DNA of 23,570 nt from Polymyxa betae (taxonomy: Eukaryota; Endomyxa; Phytomyxea; Plasmodiophorida; Plasmodiophoridae). The translations under genes and the position numbers were made by a program. Shown in pieces: positions 1 to 7,953 of this stretch. The stretch's first letter is position 1. Each line of letters starts with the position of its first letter. The notes under the pieces are model-generated. The model searched no databases. It saw only the letters and a program-made list of their open reading frames with translations, and had not been told where the DNA came from. The DNA lies in NCBI GenBank assembly GCA_003693705.1, contig RBZT01000412.1, positions 1 through 23,570 of the forward strand. The letters are read 5' to 3'.

Positions 1-309
1 AGACCGGTTATTCCGTCACGGAGTCCATTTGAGTCCGTGGCGGAGTTCGTCCTGAATATAGGGCCGTTTATATATATAATAAAATAAGAGTCTTTTTCTG
101 GAAATATTCTACAAAAATTGACACACTGGACAGATAAAATGGAAAAGCGCGCAGCTAGTTCGACTCTTGCAGGATGAAATCGATCAAGGACAAGGCTCGG
201 ATGGAAATTTCAAGCCTGCTGTTTGGACCAGCATCTTGCAAAGATTCAACAAGAAAATGAACGTGCCGTTATCGGTAACTCAGATCAAAGACAAGTACAG
301 TATGAAGCT

Positions 310-359
310 GTAAAATTTTGGCCGGAATTGAGTTTGAGTTAATTATAACCTGTAATTAG
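310..359 (+). other. Putative 50-nt intron in the Myb/SANT-like gene
   Basis: The stretch starts GTAAAA and ends TAATTAG, and separates two blocks of the same domain. Joining at these sites leaves a two-base frame error (an extra TT just after the acceptor), so either the gene has since picked up an indel or the boundary is slightly different. TTAATTATAAC upstream of the acceptor could hold a branch point. Confidence 0.4.
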
Positions 360-517
360 TTGAAAGCGAACTATAAAGGTCTATCCGGGCTCGGCTGCGA
401 TCCAGTCAACCAGTGTGTCACCTTGTAGTGCGATCTCTAACGGTGTCTGAGACGCAAAGAAATCGGTAGTTTATAAAACAAACCGATTCTTAAAATGAAT
501 CGGGGCCGGGGTTACTG

Positions 518-1227
518 CAGGCCGGTTTAAATTTGGTAATCTATTTATATACCAAAATTAAGCAAAATTAATTTAAAAGTTGCCAAAATTAACCCAAAAC
601 TTTGATAAAACATTAGCCGAATTGGTATATTGCGAGATTCTCAGAACTGGCCAGTCGAAGAGAAATCTCCATCCGTCTTTCCTGCATATCTAGGTAAGCT
701 TTGCGGAAAAGAATTTCGACCTTTGCTGCAAGCCTGCGACGATTCCGTGACAGATTTTCAAACGTGTTGAGTCAGAATACCTCGGAGCAGATAGAGCATT
801 TTAAAGCTTATCAAACCGAATCGACAGTGAAAAGTGCTCAAAATGAAAGCAGCGATTCGTCTTTTGAGAAGAATTGTGAAAGGAAGATTTCCCTTTCTTC
901 GATCATTTGCGGGGGCCCTTTTCACCGTTTTCCCAAACACTTCCTCCGTTGAATCGGATTTCTCGGTGTTTTGGATGGGAGAAATTCAAGATGAGCATCG
1001 CGATTCGCGAGACTCTCCAGCCTGTTTTTAGAAGGCATCATGCAAGATAAACAGTTTTGAATAATTGTCCAAAAGATGAAGCAGGCCGGTTGGCAACAGT
1101 TTTCTCTTTTTTTTCACCTACAGATGTCGATTCTTAGGGATTTACCAAAATTCAGCAAAATAACGCAGGACAAATACCAAAATTAACTTTTTTTAGTTTT
1201 GATAATTACCAAAAATAAACCGGCCTG
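518..1227 (+). mobile_element. hAT-1: degenerate hAT DNA transposon with 8-bp target duplication
   Basis: The ends are inverted repeats beginning CAGGCCGGTTTA (518 onward, and the reverse complement ending at 1227), with 21 of the first 23 bases matching. Both sides carry the 8-bp direct repeat GGTTACTG (510-517 and 1228-1235), the duplication size typical of hAT insertions. Subterminal copies of ACCAAAATTAA-like motifs occur at both ends, a usual binding-site arrangement. Inside is a truncated hAT transposase. It interrupts the Myb/SANT-like gene. Confidence 0.85.
701..1060 (+). pseudogene. hAT transposase C-terminal fragment (dimerisation region)
   Basis: The 701-890 frame encodes a helical stretch (FAASLRRFRDRF onward). 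A second frame from about 870 gives GRFPFLRSFAGALFTVFPNT then SSVESDFSV, the hAT dimerisation signature around the conserved SxExxFS. After another shift near 1015 the frame reads SLFLEGIMQDKQF and stops at 1058-1060. The end of this hAT lineage normally reads like LSLEGIMxxKQ, so the natural C-terminus is present. The catalytic part is missing, which makes hAT-1 non-autonomous. At least two frameshifts are visible. Confidence 0.65.
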
Positions 1228-1424
1228 GGTTACTGGAATTCAGGATGGGTGCTGGTCCCGGTCCTTGAGCAGTATCATGTTCCGGCGTCGGGATTAGCTT
1301 CGGACGGAAGCACCGAGGCGGCTCGGGACAGGCGGTCGGGTACGGGGCGCAGCCGCCGATGGTAGGGTTTAGGGCTGGCCGCGCTACAAGCTCTTCCGAA
1401 GAAGTTTGGGATGGTTTACAAGAG

Positions 1425-1477
1425 GTTAATACTTCAAAAACTTGCAATCCAATCGATTATCAACTGACAGCTTGCAG
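1425..1477 (+). other. Putative 53-nt intron in the Myb/SANT-like gene
   Basis: The donor is GTTAAT after the codons for VWDGLQE. The acceptor is CTTGCAG before AHKKYSK. CTGAC at 1464-1468 fits a branch site just upstream. Removing it joins the two blocks in frame with the spacing expected for the family, which supports a real intron. Confidence 0.5.
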
Positions 1478-1636
1478 GCGCACAAGAAGTACAGTAAAAT
1501 AGTGAGATTCGAGAGTCTGGTCTGCCTATTCGAGGTTACTGTGGCTACCGGCGCCGAAGCGGTCTCGATGACGCAGATCGACGAATCTGTCTCCACGCCT
1601 GCCACAACATCAGCATTGCAATTGCAGGCAAACTGA

Positions 1637-2334
1637 ACATGCTGGTGATATGACAGGCTGTATTACTGTTACGTGCAGCTTGTTGCGACTATAGCAGTGA
1701 TGATTTCGGCTTGTCTGGGACTTCGGATCCAAGCCCAGTTCCTAAACTGTCCCAACTGCATGAACGGTCGCCGGGCGCGACCGATAAATTGTTAGCACTC
1801 AGGCGAAATCAGCATGCCTAAAACGTTGAAGAGGCGCAACCGATCTGCAACTGGAGAACGTGGTCCAAATCTTCTACACCAGAAGTGCTGGGATCCTGAT
1901 TGCACAAACCCTCGAACGATTGGTCGAAAGCCACGGCCAGCCGGTAAAGAAAGATGAATCTGCTGACAACCTCGACTTCGGCAACATAGGGAAAACCATA
2001 TTCTTCACCGATGTTACCTTGATAAGCTGTCTGCCCATGAATGGCAATGGCTTACGACGTTCTATCGGAGCCGAACAAATCCTCTTTATTCATCAGGATG
2101 CCAGATTATGTTCCCAGGATAAATGGATCAGGCGCCAGATTACCATTATGGACTCCATCATCTCGCACCGGTTGACCTCCTCGGGTAGCCTTTGGGACTA
2201 GAAATAGATTTTCAGCGATTTAGGACACCATAGACACTGTGCTGAGGGCAATTTCATCTCTGAAACGTTTGGCACAAAGTTTCAGCGGAGCCACCAACCT
2301 TTTTACTGACGCTACGACAATTGCTTTGTCGTGA
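1637..2334. other. No recognisable gene
   Basis: This lies between the end of the recognisable Myb/SANT-like block and the stop of the Harbinger-like transposase remnant. An open frame at 1860-2201 (+) has no recognisable motif. Lysine/arginine-rich codons near 1814-1860 (KTLKRRNRSATGERGPN) may be the decayed linker of the Myb-like protein. I see no repeat or RNA gene here. Confidence 0.4.
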
Positions 2335-2715
2335 TCAGTCACGAAGAGCGCGTCGTTGAGCCGCACGCATCCAGAAATAAATGTCTGTTTCGTTGTCGGC
2401 GATCAGGTTGTGCAAGATACAGAGCACGTACACACAGAAGATAATATCAAACATCAGCTCGTCGAAAGCAAATGCCGCTGTGTGATCTGTGATTCGTCGA
2501 AAGCTTACTCAGGCGCCATCGTTAGAACCGGAAAACGCTGCTTTAAGATGACAAAGATCCGCTTAATTGCATTTCGAGAATACCTCAAATTGAACTGCAC
2601 TTTTGCGTTTTGTAGACGCTGGCTGCATAGACTCCATTCAAGCAGGTGATAGCGAACGCTTCGGTATGGAGTGTGTCAATATAAAGAGATGTTACCTGTA
2701 ACATAGCTTAGTGCA
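2335..2715 (-). pseudogene. PIF/Harbinger-like (DDE_Tnp_4 type) transposase, C-terminal fragment
   Basis: Read on the - strand from about 2715, the frame gives TPYRSVRYHLLEW, then LQNAKVQFNLRYSRNAIKRI, FVILKQRFPVL, and after a shift CILHNLIADN, with a TGA at 2335-2337. The order TPYRxVRYHL / NLRxxxxRNxIxRxFxxLKxRFPxL / CxLHN is the C-terminal third of DDE_Tnp_4 transposases common in fungi and oomycetes, where the last catalytic acidic residue falls in the RNxIER segment. Here that position is lysine (AIKRI), so catalysis would be lost even without the frameshift and stop. It converges on the Myb/SANT-like gene, suggesting one old two-gene Harbinger element. Its upstream part is replaced by Copia-A at about 2715. 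Confidence 0.65.
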
Positions 2716-3011
2716 TGAAAGCACTGGAAGAGTGAATGGTGGAACTTACTCTTTTCAAGAATGGCGGAAAATACTGCCGCAGCAAGAATGAGCGACACGA
2801 GAGAGTAACGACACCGAAGACTGAACCGGATGTTAGGATGACGAGCGTTGAACCCGATTCCAGCCGAGAAACAGAAGTGACCGAGAGCAGCTTGGATTCG
2901 GCGGGAGATGATCAAAATCGGAGCGTGCATGAAGATGAGGTGCCTGCAGAGGAAGTCACTGAAAAGCGACGTCGCCCAACGCCCATCCGTTTCATGTATG
3001 AATTCGCTTTA

Positions 3012-3047
3012 GAGCAAGGGCACCGGGCGCAATTATCATTATCATCA
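3012..3047 (+). repeat. Harbinger-A left terminal inverted repeat
   Basis: It begins GAGCAAGGGCACCGGGCGCA and continues with ATTATCATTATCAT. It pairs with 5463-5498. TTA lies immediately outside. Confidence 0.85.
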
Positions 3048-3113
3048 CATATAAAATTTTTATAAGTTTAAGGGTTTGTTCGGGGTCCCCACCGGATCAC
3101 AGAATCATTAAAT

Positions 3114-4411
3114 ATGTTCAATCTAGACGGTGGTTGTCCTTTCTAAAAAGTGAAAGTAGCAGCGACAGCGACAGCGACGATGAACTACTGCTGCTTATGC
3201 TTGATGAGTCCGACAGCGAAGATACCCTCGATGAAGAAATCTGCTATCAACCTTGTCGGAAACCGAACAAAGATCGTAAGAGGGAGCTATATGATTCGTT
3301 GCTTTTCCATGATTACTGGGGACCCAATCCAACTTACACTAAACAAGACTTTCGCAACAGTTTCCGAATCCCAATTGAACTGTTTGATGAATTCGTTACT
3401 CGTATCCAGCAGCAGGATCCATACTTCATTCAGAAACGTGATGCTTGCAAGAAAAAAGGGCTCAGTGCAAGACAAAAAATAGCTTGTGTGCTAGAATCCT
3501 TGCTAGCGGATCTTCAGCTCAGCAAAAGGACGATCACAACAGGATGGGAAAGTTTACAATTCTAGAAACCGTTAGACGGTTCTGCAATGCGATTGATGCA
3601 ATATATGCCGAAAAGGCATTACGCTCTCCAACCATTGACGATATGCACCGAATTCTCGAACGAATCGCTAGAAGATGGTTGGCCTGGCTGTCTAGGATCT
3701 ATAGACTGCATGAACTGGGCTTGGAAACTTCTGAATGGGCAGGGATGTTCACGGGTAAAGAAGGTTGTCCGACAGTGAAGCTTGAAAGGATAGCTGACAG
3801 CCGATGCCGATTTTGGCATTTCTTCTTTGGGTTGCCGGGCTCGCTAAACGACATTAATGTCCTAGACCGTTCTCCCCCTCTGAACGATGCGTTCAACGGC
3901 AAAGCTCCAACAATTGTGTATCGCGTAAACGGTAATGAATATACTGCTCCTTACTGGTTGGCTGACGGTATATATCCCAATCACCATTTTTTCGTCAAGA
4001 CTGTTGCAAATCCCAAAAACAGAAAGGAGAAGAAATTTTCCGAGCAACAGGAATCCAAACGAAAGGACATAGAGAGAGCTTTCGGCATTTACAAGCAAGG
4101 TTTCACATTTTACAACACCATGCAAGCTTCGGTCGCGAGACGCTATGCGACAGGTCATGAAAACGTGATTGATTCTTCATAATCTAATTCTGGATTTCGA
4201 GGCGGAAAACGGGATGGATTCGACTTATATCGATCATGAAGCTTACTTACCAGAGCATCCGTTTGTTTTGTTGGACAACAGCAATGCTCGTCCAATCTCC
4301 GATATCGAAAAAATGATTAACATATCAAAGATCAAAGACACCGGCAATCATTTTAAACTAAGATCTGATTTAGTTGAGCACTTTTGGAACGTTCTGGGCT
4401 CGACTGCATAA
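3114..4411 (+). pseudogene. Harbinger-A transposase (plant transposon protein / DDE type)
   Basis: The N-terminus is an acidic serine/aspartate-rich region, then a helical block (LLFHDYWGPNPTYTKQDFRN, 3296 on) typical of this family. The catalytic region follows in pieces: GCLGSIDCMNWAWK (first D, about 3690-3730), GMFTGKEGCPTVKLE, FFGLPGSLNDINVLDRS (second D, near 3850), YWLADGIYPNHHFFVKT (about 3955), DIERAFG (E, near 4070) and MILHNLI (4169). Every catalytic position is present but spread over two frames: shifts fall near 3133, 3530, 3655, 3740 and 4155. Start: ATG at 3114 reads MFNLDGG and joins the main frame after a shift; the alternative is a non-ATG start at 3134. In life it would cut and rejoin the terminal repeats with help from the Myb-like partner. 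Confidence 0.85.
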
Positions 4412-4503
4412 AGTTTGTCTTTAGGTTATACTGTGTTGACTTCGTCACCTTTCAATAAAGCCAAGCGTTTCTTCTTCTCTGCTAATCGCAGACGAGCATC
4501 AAT

Positions 4504-5324
4504 TCAGGTCTCTTCTTGCTTCACTTTGAAAAATTCCTTCGCCTCTATAGACTCAGGGATCATCGAAAAGAGAGAAAGGGTATACTGCTCCTTCTTTAGC
4601 TTGGCCCGACGATCACCGTTCTCAGCGATGCGCTGGTAAAGCAAATCCTTTGCACGACTGGCGTGGTTGGTCCGGATCATCTCGAATTTGAGTTTCTTGG
4701 CAGCCTTCTTCCCGATTTGGGGTCGTGATGCCATTCTCAGTGATCGATTAGAGCTCGAAGAAGCCGGCGTTTGCTTAATATCTCTGCCGTCCAAGGTTTC
4801 TAGAGGCTGAGCCGCTGCCTCTTCAGAATCATCCATGATGTCAAGTTCTAACGCCCGCTTCATTTCCTTGCTCATTCCTTCCACATTAATGCTGAATTTA
4901 GGCATCTTCTTCACCACCATCCAGCACAGATCGTGAATAAAGGGCGTGTTGACGTCAGTTTGGTTGTACTGCTTGACTAGTACCATGTAGTCATGTAAAG
5001 ACCAGCCAGAATGATACTCAGACACTGCTCGATTCATGCATGCACTGAACTTCAGCAAGGCTTTCTGAATAGCATTTATCCATCTCGTTTTTATGGCGGC
5101 AGCTGTTCTGTCCTGAATTTTTACATCCCCAATAATTAGGTCGACTCTTGCTTTACCTTGCCATAGTATTCGTCGGTATCTTGATCTATACCAATCGCAG
5201 GGTCAGAAGTTGCTTTTTGATAGGCTTTTGTGACATCCAAATCTTCGGTTGACGAGAAATTCTTGACACCAGATTGCTTGCCCTTTCTACGAGCAGCGAC
5301 ATCGACGACATCGGTCTGCTGCAT
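4504..5324 (-). pseudogene. Harbinger-A Myb-like partner protein
   Basis: The gene starts at the ATG at 5324-5322. The first block reads GVKNFSSTEDLDVTKAYQ and DEYYGKVKQE, the SANT/Myb-like part. After a shift near 5140 it continues DLIIGDVKIQDRTAAAIKTR, then FSACMNRAV and IHDLCWMVVKKMPKF. The end is RPQIGKKAAKKLK plus a charged helical tail (RIAENGDRRAKLKKEQYTL, then FSMIPES). This order matches the NAM-associated-like Myb proteins that accompany Harbinger transposases in plants and oomycetes, where the partner binds the ends and aids nuclear entry of the transposase. It converges on the transposase with a gap of about 90 bp. A 44-nt GT-AG interval (5113-5156) could be read as an intron, but the one-base shift keeps more family-like sequence. 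Confidence 0.75.
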
Positions 5325-5462
5325 TGTATGATGCTACAAATCAAACCAACTATCAAATTTAATACGCAATGTAAGGATTCATTTTAAATTTTAATGTTTG
5401 GGATATTGTCTGATGGTTCCCGGTGGAAGACGAAATCATTTAATTTCTCATTATTTTATTGA

Positions 5463-5498
5463 TAATGATAATGCTAATTGCCCACGGTGCCCTTGCTC
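5463..5498 (-). repeat. Harbinger-A right terminal inverted repeat
   Basis: Reverse complemented it begins GAGCAAGGGCACCGTGGGCA, then ATTAGCATTATCAT. It differs from the left end at about four positions over 36 bases. TTA follows at 5499-5501. Confidence 0.85.
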
Positions 5499-5869
5499 TT
5501 AGCAGTTTAAAGTGGTGGCACAGCGGAGCCGGAATCTGTCCAAGAAGCATTAAAGTCGCGATACTGGCAGAAAGCGATGGCTGAGGAATTCGAAGCACTG
5601 GCTCGGAACTCTGCGTGGGAACTGGTGCCAGTCCCTGTCGGACATCTTTTAAAGTGAAGACAGACGCGAATGGCCATGTCCAACGTTATAAGGCGCGCTA
5701 TGTCGCTCGCGGATTCACCCAACGACCGGGAATCGACTTTGTGGAGACGACATCACCGGCGGTATTAGGGCTCCGACCGGGTACTAACGGGTCGGGTACC
5801 TGCCTCTATCCGGTACCCGTCATACAAAATCCAAAAAAGGTTGCAAACAGAAAAAAAGATGATGGGACT

Positions 5870-6121
5870 TTATTTTTTAAGACAGTACTTTCTTTGAAAC
5901 CAGAAAGCTTCTCTTCTTTGATGTTTGGTCAAAGAAGAGAAGCTTTCTGGTTTCAAAGAATGTCGCCGAAGCCCAATCACGTCACGGCTGCACTTGAATA
6001 TTCGCTCGACAGCGACTGAAAAGCCCGGAATCGATAAAAATGTCTTTTTCCAGTAATTTAACGGATCAACTGCAGGATCCTCACATCGTAAATCGAAGTA
6101 ATTATCAACGCGCAGAAACAA
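5870..6121 (-). pseudogene. hAT transposase dimerisation domain fragment
   Basis: The frame reads DPLNYWKKTFLSIPGFSVAV, then ERIFKCSRDVIGLRRHSLKP, matching the hAT C-terminal dimerisation pattern (W..., IPxxSxxxERxFSxxxxxxxxxRxxLxPE). The motif is complete but the catalytic half is absent, so this is a remnant. The last residues come from the fold-back palindrome at 5890-5960, which replaces the normal end. Confidence 0.75.
5890..5960. repeat. Perfect fold-back palindrome (32-bp arms, 7-bp loop)
   Basis: Left arm 5890-5921 begins TTCTTTGAAACCAGAAAGCT; right arm 5929-5960 is its exact reverse complement; the loop is TGTTTGG. One arm is the hAT codons for LKPESFSSL, and the other is an inverted copy appended to it. 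Confidence 0.95.
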
Positions 6122-7250
6122 AGTCCGTGCCTATCAAACTACCCAACGGGTAGTCGGGTCGGGTACCACACCCTATCCGGTACCCGACCCGACCAGTACC
6201 CGACCCGGTTTTTCCGAATACTACACGTACCCGGTCGGAGCCCTAGGCGGTATCACCAACAAGCCTTCGGATGCTGTTGTCGATGGCGGCGAAGCAAGAT
6301 TTATATGGAGATAAAACAGCTAGACGTTGATTCAGCATTCCTTTATGGGCAATTACCTAGACGAAGATATCTACCTCGAACAACCTCAAGGATTTGTGAA
6401 AACCGGTTCGAACGGCGAGAGGCTGGTATGCAAGCTTCGTAAAGCCACTTACGGCCTCAAGCAGGCGGGAAGGGTTTAATGGAAGCTGATTGACGCAGAG
6501 TTAAAGAAGATGGGTTTTCGCAGCTCAACAAGCGATGCCTGCCCTTACTATCGCTACGTTGATGGTTTTGTCGTTCTGATTGCAATCTACGTTGATGACC
6601 TGGTTAAAGCATCTAAGTCTATGCAACAGATTAAGAAGTTGGAGATCACTTTAAAGGAAAAGTTTTTGATGAAGCCCATGGGCGATATCAACCACGTTCT
6701 TGGTAAGAAAGTTCAGCGCGATCGGGCGATGATGACGTTGATGATAAGTCAATCAGCCTACGCTCAGACGGTGTTGGAGAGGTTCGACATGGCAGACTGT
6801 CGACAGATCTCAACCCCGATTGCGACGGGAGCCGTACTGGAGCCGAACGATGGACCTGCAGCACTTTATCAGTATCAGCAGGCGGTTGGCTCGTTGGTGT
6901 ACCTGGCCATGGGCACGAGGCCGAACATCGCGTATGGCGTCGGCCTGGTATCACGATTCGCAAGCAATCCGGGCGAGCAGCACGTGAAGGCAGTCAAACA
7001 GCTGATGTGCTACATCCGGAACACAGTCGACATGGGCATACTGTTCGGCGGGAGCGACGACGACGGGTTTGTTGGCTTCGTCGACGCCGACTTTGCCGGG
7101 TGTACGACGACACGACAGTCGACGAGTGGCTCTATCTTCAAACGATTCGGAGGCGCAGTTTGTTGGGCCAGCCGTCGTCAAGAGTGTGCGACCTTATCGA
7201 CCACTGAGGCCGAATACGTGGCACTATGCTCAACTTTAAGGGAACCCTGC

Positions 7251-7292
7251 AACCAACTAAGCAATCTAAGCGCTTAGATTGCTTAGTTGGTT
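7251..7292. repeat. Perfect 42-bp palindrome in Copia-A RNase H
   Basis: AACCAACTAAGCAATCTAAG is followed directly by its inverse around a GC centre at 7271/7272. The left arm continues the RNase H frame (REPCNQLSNL) and the frame resumes after the palindrome (PTPIQPTTIYQDN). The right arm introduces two TAG codons. GGGAACC at 7240-7246 and GGTTCCC at 7289-7295 add a second inverted pair. Confidence 0.95.
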
Positions 7293-7566
7293 CCCACACC
7301 GATACAGCCCACGACTATATATCAGGATAACATGTCCATTATCGAGGTGGCGAATAACGGGAACGTTTCGAAACGCTCGAAGCATACCGATGCTCCATTT
7401 CATTATATTCGCGACAATACTGAAGAGCGTACAATCAAGTTACAGTATTGCCCTACCAATTTAATGATCGCTGATGCAATGACGAATGCATTGGCGCCAG
7501 ATTGGTTCGCTTCCCATTGTGAGATGTTCCTTGCCCAGATGACTTCACGTGACGCTCGGGCGGGAG

Positions 7567-7925
7567 TGTTTGGGAAGGCGAGCTTTCAGTGACCTGCATT
7601 CGGGTTGCGCCGTCGGGAATCCGGACAAACGGTCGGAATCTCCCAACAGCCCGTTTTTTGTTTGACTACGTTATGAATACACTCACTTCCAATATTAAAC
7701 CCTTTGTGTATTGCTACCAATTAGGGATCGCAATAACGAGGAACGGCCGGGCTAATTTAGCTTTCCAGCAGGCATCAGGCAGTCCTCGAAGTGAAGTCGT
7801 TGCTTCGAGCCCGGACCAACCTGCTCACAGAGTTCTTTTGCCTCTCTCTCATCCCGTTTCGTTTACTTTTTCATCTCTTTACTACGGGTCTTCCGACCCC
7901 CCCTGTTCGTCTTAGTCCAGCAACA
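7567..7925 (+). repeat. Copia-A probable 3' LTR
   Basis: A purine-rich tract (CGGGCGGGAG) precedes TGTTTGGGAAGG, the usual start of a Copia 3' LTR. CAACA at 7921-7925 is a possible end. The coding frame stops inside it at 7592. No second copy lies in the window, so the right edge is a guess. Confidence 0.45.
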
Positions 7926-7953
7926 GAGTGAGATTCGAAAGGATCCCCTCAAT

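Larger units (their letters stand above)
131..1636 (+). pseudogene. Myb/SANT-like DNA-binding protein, split by a hAT insertion
   Basis: Positions 131-310 read WKSAQLVRLLQDEIDQGQ and, further on, FKPAVWTSILQRFN, the pattern of the Myb/SANT-like domain (Myb_DNA-bind_3 type) found in many fungal and oomycete transposon-linked proteins. The family's next block (LKANYKGLSGLGCDP) resumes at 360 after a short GT-AG stretch. A further family block, EEVWDGLQE then AHKKYSKIVRF and VATGA, lies at about 1398-1560 after hAT-1. The protein probably binds DNA, for example transposon ends, in the nucleus. No ATG precedes 131 in frame (a TGA sits at 119-121), so the start is missing or lies in an upstream exon. 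Stops at 426-428 and the hAT insertion make it a pseudogene. It faces the Harbinger-like transposase remnant at 2335-2715, as convergent gene pairs do in PIF elements, so I infer it was the accessory gene of that element. Family recognition is from memory of domain patterns, not a search. Confidence 0.6.
3012..5498 (+). mobile_element. Harbinger-A: complete two-gene PIF/Harbinger element with TTA duplication
   Basis: Inverted ends start GAGCAAGGGCACCG at 3012 and, reverse complemented, at 5498. The first 14 bases are identical and similarity runs about 36 bases with a few mismatches. TTA flanks both ends (3009-3011 and 5499-5501), the 3-bp duplication expected of PIF/Harbinger insertion. It carries two convergent genes, a transposase (+) and a Myb-like partner (-), as in autonomous Harbinger elements. 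Both genes carry frameshifts, so it is inactive, though the ends look usable in trans. The element entered a leucine codon (TTA) of Copia-A. Confidence 0.9.
5766..6245 (-). mobile_element. hAT-2: short hAT element with 8-bp target duplication
   Basis: The terminal inverted repeats are 19 bp and identical: TAGGGCTCCGACCGGGTAC at 5766-5784 and its reverse complement at 6227-6245. The 8-bp direct repeat GGCGGTAT flanks them (5758-5765 and 6246-6253). Subterminal GGGTCGGGTACC and GGTACCCGACC motifs repeat at both ends. Only the C-terminal part of a hAT transposase remains inside (- strand). The element splits the Copia-A RT between TSPAV and the following SPTSLRMLL; removing one duplication copy restores the reading frame across the site. 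Confidence 0.9.
2736..7592 (+). pseudogene. pol: Copia-A Pol remnant: linker, reverse transcriptase, RNase H
   Basis: The acidic linker ends RRRPTPIRFMYEFAL at 3011, directly at the TTA where Harbinger-A entered. After the element the same frame continues, past one TAA, with EPESVQEALKSRYWQKAMAEE (5530 on). RT motifs follow: FKVKTDANGHVQRYKARYVA, then after hAT-2 QLDVDSAFLYGQL, DEDIYLEQPQGFV, LRKATYGLKQAGR, and IYVDDL near 6590 with both catalytic aspartates. RNase H follows (DADFAGCTTTRQSTSGSIF, STTEAEYVALC, TTIYQDN near 7310). The frame ends at 7592, inside the LTR. Damage includes a TAA after GRV near 6479, frameshifts near 5640, 6304 and 6355, loss of the conserved segment before FKVK, and two TAGs within the palindrome at 7251-7292. 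The product would copy element RNA into DNA in virus-like particles. Confidence 0.8.
2716..7925 (+). mobile_element. Copia-A: 5'-truncated Ty1/Copia retrotransposon hosting two DNA transposons
   Basis: The element contains the integrase-RT linker, RT, RNase H and a probable 3' LTR, in that order on the + strand. No matching 5' LTR, gag or integrase core is visible upstream, so it is truncated at about 2716-2736 (the exact left edge is uncertain). Harbinger-A (3012-5498) sits in the linker and hAT-2 (5766-6245) in the RT. Many stops, frameshifts and a palindromic insertion show it is dead. Confidence 0.75.

Noticed and set aside
1860-2201. 113-residue open frame as a gene
   Set aside because: No motif, no good start context and no neighbours that would explain it. 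It lies in decayed transposon sequence.
5113-5156. A 44-nt GT-AG interval in the Harbinger-A Myb-like gene read as an intron
   Set aside because: Splicing would delete DLIIGDVKIQ, which fits the family between the SANT block and the RT-rich helix. A one-base frameshift near 5140 keeps it, so the shift is the simpler reading.
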